Of a stretch of 9,805 bases of DNA, positions 6,439 through 9,805 are shown one piece after another. Source of the stretch: AV17 sp046262735 (GTDB lineage: Bacteria; Verrucomicrobiota; Verrucomicrobiia; Chthoniobacterales; UBA10450). Position 1 is the first letter of the stretch. Every line of letters starts with the position of its first letter. Made by a program: the position numbers and the translations under genes. A model generated the notes under the pieces. It had not been told where the DNA came from. It saw only the letters and a list, made by a program, of their open reading frames with translations, and made no database searches. The stretch is taken from assembly GCA_046262735.1 (NCBI GenBank), contig JBHEMD010000152.1, forward strand, positions 1 through 9,805, read 5' to 3'.

Positions 6439-6450
6439 AAGATCGACAAT
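6439..6450 (-). repeat. Dispersed 12-mer, copy 7, in the coxA upstream region
   Basis: AAGATCGACAAT occurs exactly on the plus strand, 90 bases before the coxA ATG and 73 bases before the SRPBCC start. It is the only exact copy outside a coding region and outside the dehydrogenase gene, so amino-acid constraint cannot explain it. Confidence 0.75.
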
Positions 6451-6489
6451 GCATCCGGCTGAACCAGCGGGCACGTTCAATTTCAGGCT

Positions 6490-6519
6490 TTGCAATGGGC
6501 GGTTCTCTTTCGATATTCT
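6490..6519 (+). promoter_or_regulatory. Possible sigma-70-type promoter of the cox operon
   Basis: TTGCAA (6490-6495) and TATTCT (6514-6519) are separated by 18 bases, and transcription would begin at about 6526, some 15 bases before the coxA ATG. The boxes are reasonable but not perfect, and consensus use in this lineage is unknown. No alternative boxes of equal quality were seen in the 175-base divergent gap. Confidence 0.3.
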
Positions 6520-6540
6520 GAACGTAAGTTTTTCCCGAAA

Positions 6541-8466
6541 ATGGACGAATCGACTTCTCTTCCGGTTTCCTTGACGAACGAAACCCATGAGGCGGCGCCG
6601 CACTCGGACACGACAGGCGAGCACCATGGCGAGCATCACGATGAGCACCACGAGCTAGGCTTTTGGCGCAAATACGTTTTCTCGACCGATCACAAGGTGA
6701 TCGGGATTCAATACGGCCTGTGCGGCCTGGCGTTTCTCTTCTTCGGCTTTTGCCTGATGATGATCATGCGCTGGCAACTGGCTTATCCCGGCCAGGCGCT
6801 GCCGGTGCTCGGCAAATGGCTGCCGTATTTTTTCGGCGCGGGCACCATGCCCGACGGCAAGATGACGCCCGACTTCTACAACTCGCTCGGCGCCATGCAC
6901 GGCACGATCATGATCTTTCTCGGCGTCGTGCCGGTGGCTTTCGCCGCGTTTGGCAATTTTGTCGTCCCGCTGCAGATCGGCGCGCCCGACATGACGTTCC
7001 CGAAAGTGAACGCTGCGAGTTTCTGGGCGTTTGCGGTCGGGGGTGTGATCATGTTCGCCAGTTTCTTCGTCCCCGGCGGGGCTGCCAAGAGTGGCTGGAC
7101 ATCCTATGTGCCGCTGGCGGCGATCTCGGACAAAGGCCCGGGTTATCACATGATTCTTAACGGCCAGTCGCTTTGGCTCATCGGGTTCATTTTCCTGATC
7201 ACCTCGTCGTTACTCGGCGCGGTAAATTTCATCACCACCATCATCCAACTGCGCGCCAAAGGGCTGACCTGGATGCGACTGCCCTTCTTTGTCTGGGCGC
7301 AATTCGTGACCGCGTTTCTATTGCTGCTCGCGTTCCCGCCGCTCGAAGCCGCCATCGTCATGCAATTGATGGACCGCACATTCGCGACGAGTTTTTTCCT
7401 GCCCACTGGTCTGGTGGTAAATGGCGCGCCCGTGCACATCAGCGGCGGGGGCAGTCCGTTATTGTGGCAACATCTGTTTTGGTTTCTCGGTCATCCGGAA
7501 GTTTACGTGCTGATTCTGCCGGCCTTCGGGATCGTTGCCGAGATTCTGGCCAACAATTCGCGCAAACCGCTTTGGGGTTACAAGTCGCTCGTCTTTTCCG
7601 TGCTCGTGATTGGGTTTCTCTCTTTCGTCGTCTGGGCGCACCACATGTGGCTCACTGGGATGGGTTCGACGGTGAGCGCGTTTTTCCAAACCACCACTCT
7701 GCTCATCTCGATCCCGTCGGTCATTATTCTGAGCGCGTTCTTTATTTCACTCTGGGGCGGCTCGATCCGATTTACCGTGCCAATGCTCTGGGCGACTGCA
7801 TTCCTCCCGATGTTCGGAATTGGCGGGCTAACCGGCATCCCGCTGGCGTTTAATTCCGCCGATCTCTATTTGCACGACACTTATTACATAATCGCGCATT
7901 TCCATTACATCGTCGCGCCCGGCACAATCTTCGGCCTCTTCGCCGGCGTGTACTATTGGTTCCCAAAAGCGACCGGGCGCACCATGAACGAGTTCTGGGG
8001 CAAAGTGCATTTCTGGCCGTCACTCATCTGCATGAACGTGATTTTTCTGCCGATGTTTTTGCAGGGGATGCTCGGGATGCATCGCCGCTGGTACGACGGC
8101 GGTCAGGGTTGGACTTTGGCCGGCGAACACATCTGGGGCCTGACCGGTTTTCAGTGGAACACGCCGATCTCCTGGGCGGCGTGGATCATGGGTCTGGCCC
8201 AAATTCCGTTCATCATCAATTTCTTCTGGAGCATCAAGCACGGGAAAAAAGTGAACGACAATCCGTGGGAGGCGACCACGCTCGAGTGGACCGCGCCATC
8301 GCCGCCGCCGCATGGCAATTTCGTCACCACGCCTGTCGCTTATCGCGGTCCCTACGAATACAGCCTGCCCGGACGGGACAAAGACTTCACCATGCAAAAT
8401 GAGCCGGTCGAACCGGCCGAGCGGACGCGACGCCGCGCGGCCGAGCCGCAACCAGCGCTCGTTTGA
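6541..8466 (+). CDS. coxA: Cytochrome c oxidase subunit I (A-family haem-copper oxidase)
   Basis: The 641-aa catalytic subunit of the terminal oxidase, reducing O2 to water and pumping protons. Ligands, counted from the ATG at 6541: low-spin haem a H120 and H455; haem a3 H453; CuB H318 with the cross-link Tyr Y322 in GHPEVY, and H367-H368. D-channel residues D150 (IGAPDMTF), N157 and E320 are present. The K-channel Lys is not: gapless alignment from memory to the Paracoccus helix (VPTGIKIFSW) places Ile at 396 and Ala at 399. About twelve membrane helices are expected. Residues 20-37 are His-rich (three HH pairs). An upstream TTG at 6490 keeps the frame open but adds 17 unrelated residues, so ATG 6541 is preferred. 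coxC begins eight bases after the stop. No subunit II gene lies beside it, which is unusual. Confidence 0.96.
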   Translation: MDESTSLPVSLTNETHEAAPHSDTTGEHHGEHHDEHHELGFWRKYVFSTDHKVIGIQYGLCGLAFLFFGFCLMMIMRWQLAYPGQALPVLGKWLPYFFGAGTMPDGKMTPDFYNSLGAMHGTIMIFLGVVPVAFAAFGNFVVPLQIGAPDMTFPKVNAASFWAFAVGGVIMFASFFVPGGAAKSGWTSYVPLAAISDKGPGYHMILNGQSLWLIGFIFLITSSLLGAVNFITTIIQLRAKGLTWMRLPFFVWAQFVTAFLLLLAFPPLEAAIVMQLMDRTFATSFFLPTGLVVNGAPVHISGGGSPLLWQHLFWFLGHPEVYVLILPAFGIVAEILANNSRKPLWGYKSLVFSVLVIGFLSFVVWAHHMWLTGMGSTVSAFFQTTTLLISIPSVIILSAFFISLWGGSIRFTVPMLWATAFLPMFGIGGLTGIPLAFNSADLYLHDTYYIIAHFHYIVAPGTIFGLFAGVYYWFPKATGRTMNEFWGKVHFWPSLICMNVIFLPMFLQGMLGMHRRWYDGGQGWTLAGEHIWGLTGFQWNTPISWAAWIMGLAQIPFIINFFWSIKHGKKVNDNPWEATTLEWTAPSPPPHGNFVTTPVAYRGPYEYSLPGRDKDFTMQNEPVEPAERTRRRAAEPQPALV

Positions 8467-8474
8467 CCTGACGA

Positions 8475-9332
8475 ATGGAAATTCCCTACACGATTTCCAC
8501 ACGACCCGATACCGGTCTGTGGAATGCGAAGATCGGCATCTGGTTGTTTCTCGCCTCGGAGGTGATGCTCTTCGGCGGGCTTTTTTCGGCCTATATCTTT
8601 CTGCGGCTCGATGCCACGCCGGGAACGTGGCCGCACGGTCTGCTCAATGTTCCGGTCGGAGCTGGAAACACGGCGATTCTGATCGTTTCCTCTGTGACGG
8701 TCGTGCTCGCTTGGGCCGCGCTCAAGATGCGGCGTTACCGCGCTTACTGGTGGTACATGCTGGCGACCATTAGCTGCGGCGTGATTTTCCTGGTCGTGAA
8801 ACTTTCCTACGAATGGCCGCAAAAGTTCGAACACTTCGGAGCCTACATCAAACCGCAGGCGCTGGAGAAGTACGAGCAATACCTCGGCAACCACCGCCGG
8901 CTGGAGAAAGGTCTGGAGCCGCGTCTCGAAATAACCGGCCATCTCCATGATGAGACTGCCACCGAGTACGAACTGGCTCTCGACCCGGTGAATGCCGATC
9001 CCGATAACCCGGCCAATGATCGGCCGCACTTTTTGCCCAAGTCGGTTACCGACAAAATCGCGACGATTGAGAAGGAAGACGTGGAGCGCGCGACCATGTT
9101 TTTCCCGACGCACAGCTCCTATTTCGCGAGCTATTTCACGATCACCGGTTTGCACGGGCTGCACGTGCTCGGGGGCGTGCTCGTCTTCCTTTACATGTGG
9201 CTGCCGGTCAGCAAAAAAGTTTACCAACGCAATCCCGAGCACCTTGCTAATCGCGTCGAGGTTTCCGGATTGTTTTGGCACTTTGTCGATCTGATCTGGA
9301 TTTTTGTTTTTCCACTTTTTTATTTGCTCTGA
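8475..9332 (+). CDS. coxC: Cytochrome c oxidase subunit III with a long soluble insert
   Basis: A 285-aa, five-helix bacterial subunit III, which stabilises the catalytic subunit and its proton uptake path. Helices lie at about 20-43 (GIWLFLASEVMLFGGLFSAY, with the conserved E29), 66-84, 91-112, 214-243 (with the family motif TGLHGLHVLGG at 224-234) and 261-285 (SGLFWHFVDLIWIFVFP). Helices three and four are separated by a charged stretch of about 90 residues (117-208), which typical five-helix members of about 200 aa lack. It begins eight bases after coxA and ends three bases before coxD, so translation is probably coupled. The family call is firm; the role of the insert is unknown. Confidence 0.93.
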   Translation: MEIPYTISTRPDTGLWNAKIGIWLFLASEVMLFGGLFSAYIFLRLDATPGTWPHGLLNVPVGAGNTAILIVSSVTVVLAWAALKMRRYRAYWWYMLATISCGVIFLVVKLSYEWPQKFEHFGAYIKPQALEKYEQYLGNHRRLEKGLEPRLEITGHLHDETATEYELALDPVNADPDNPANDRPHFLPKSVTDKIATIEKEDVERATMFFPTHSSYFASYFTITGLHGLHVLGGVLVFLYMWLPVSKKVYQRNPEHLANRVEVSGLFWHFVDLIWIFVFPLFYLL

Positions 9333-9335
9333 ATT

Positions 9336-9722
9336 ATGAACAACCCGCCCGAGATTGCCCAGGACCCGGCCGAGCACGAGGAGTACGCCCACGGGGTACA
9401 GCAACACGTCACGCGGTACTTGATCGTCGGCGGATTACTGATTTTCTTCACGGTCCTCACTGTCGCATTATCATACGTCGATTTTGGCGGGTTCTTTTCA
9501 TGGCTCTTTCACGTTCATATTTCGCCAGCAACAGGCGGAAAGTTGAATATTACCGTCGCGATTATTGTCGCAGCTTTTAAAGTCAGCTTGGTTGCGCTGA
9601 TCTTCATGCACCTCGCCGCCGAGAAACGGCTGATCTATCGCGTCTTGATTTTTACCGGCTTCTTCGTGCTCGGACTTTTCTGGCTCACTTATCTGGCGTG
9701 GTACAATCCAATCGTGCGTTAG
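9336..9722 (+). CDS. coxD: Cytochrome c oxidase subunit IV family protein (prokaryotic COX4 type)
   Basis: A 128-aa small oxidase subunit with three predicted helices, at about 27-47, 72-95 and 101-122. The stretch AFKVSLVALIFMHLAAEKRL (about 80-99) is the typical core of the bacterial subunit IV / CyoD-CtaF-like group, which assists assembly or stability of the oxidase. The N-terminal 25 residues are acidic and soluble. The ATG lies three bases after the coxC stop, and position and content agree with a coxA-coxC-coxD order. Confidence 0.88.
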   Translation: MNNPPEIAQDPAEHEEYAHGVQQHVTRYLIVGGLLIFFTVLTVALSYVDFGGFFSWLFHVHISPATGGKLNITVAIIVAAFKVSLVALIFMHLAAEKRLIYRVLIFTGFFVLGLFWLTYLAWYNPIVR

Positions 9723-9726
9723 GCAA

Positions 9727-9805
9727 ATGTCGCTTAAAGCTTTTCACTTCGTTTTCATTTTCATGTCGATCGCGCTCGCGCTTGGCCTGGGGTGCTGGTG
9801 CGTGT
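9727..9805 (+). CDS. Start of a small membrane protein, cut by the window edge
   Basis: The ATG at 9727, four bases after the coxD stop, opens a frame of at least 26 residues that runs off the right edge. All visible residues after MSLK are hydrophobic (FHFVFIFMSIALALGLG), forming one membrane helix. AGG at 9721-9723, four bases ahead, could serve as a ribosome site. Close spacing suggests it is the fourth gene of the cox operon. I do not recognise the family from so short a piece. Confidence 0.6.
   Translation, partial: MSLKAFHFVFIFMSIALALGLGCWCV

Noticed and set aside
6490..6540. TTG start giving a longer CoxA
   Set aside because: The extra 17 residues resemble no CoxA N-terminus, and the TTG overlaps a possible -35 box; ATG 6541 fits better.
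1..9805. tRNA, rRNA, CRISPR array or insertion sequence
   Set aside because: No cloverleaf, rRNA core, regular repeat-spacer array, transposase motif or target-site duplication was recognised.

Overview
The window is GC-rich bacterial DNA with dense coding on both strands. It carries part of an aerobic respiratory (cytochrome c / cytochrome c oxidase) locus, interrupted by a block of unrelated housekeeping or accessory genes. The protein flavour (A-type CoxA with a divergent K-channel helix, CoxC with a long soluble insert, a small COX4-like CoxD, Pro-rich tails) and the repeat content suggest a soil-type member of the Verrucomicrobiota (Chthoniobacterales-like). This taxonomic call is an inference from overall impression; no rRNA or other phylogenetic marker is present.

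Layout. 1-135 (+) is the Pro/Ala-rich end of a gene running in from the left edge, or a very short ORF. 209-985 (+) is a membrane-anchored mono-haem cytochrome c; its start codon and Shine-Dalgarno sequence lie in a perfect 9-bp hairpin. 987-3881 (-) is a 964-aa fused FAD / 4Fe-4S / CCG-domain 2-hydroxyacid dehydrogenase, converging on the cytochrome gene with one base between the stops. 3982-5034 (-) is a Y-family DNA polymerase IV with a GTG start. 5119-5826 (+) is a histidine phosphatase. 5823-6365 (-) is a membrane-anchored SRPBCC protein whose stop codon overlaps that of the phosphatase. 6541-8466 (+) coxA, 8475-9332 coxC and 9336-9722 coxD form a tight operon, followed at 9727 by the start of a small membrane protein cut by the right edge. 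No gene-free stretch exceeds 300 bases; the longest is the 175-base divergent region 6366-6540.

Function. The cytochrome c would pass electrons to the CoxA/C/D oxidase, and the FAD/Fe-S dehydrogenase could feed the quinone pool. coxB, which should supply the CuA domain, is not in the window. DinB, the phosphatase and the SRPBCC protein have no evident link to respiration and look like an insertion or shuffling between the two respiratory parts.

Most unusual content. (1) A 12-mer, ATTGTCGATCTT or its complement, occurs exactly seven times in 9.8 kb: six times inside the dehydrogenase gene, in both orientations and all three codon phases, and once upstream of coxA. This resembles a DNA-level dispersed signal (uptake-sequence-like or HIP1-like), not a protein motif. 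(2) A 51-base element made of two adjacent 7-bp hairpins enclosed by an outer inverted repeat sits in frame in a linker of the same dehydrogenase. (3) CoxA has Ile where A-family oxidases have the K-channel Lys.
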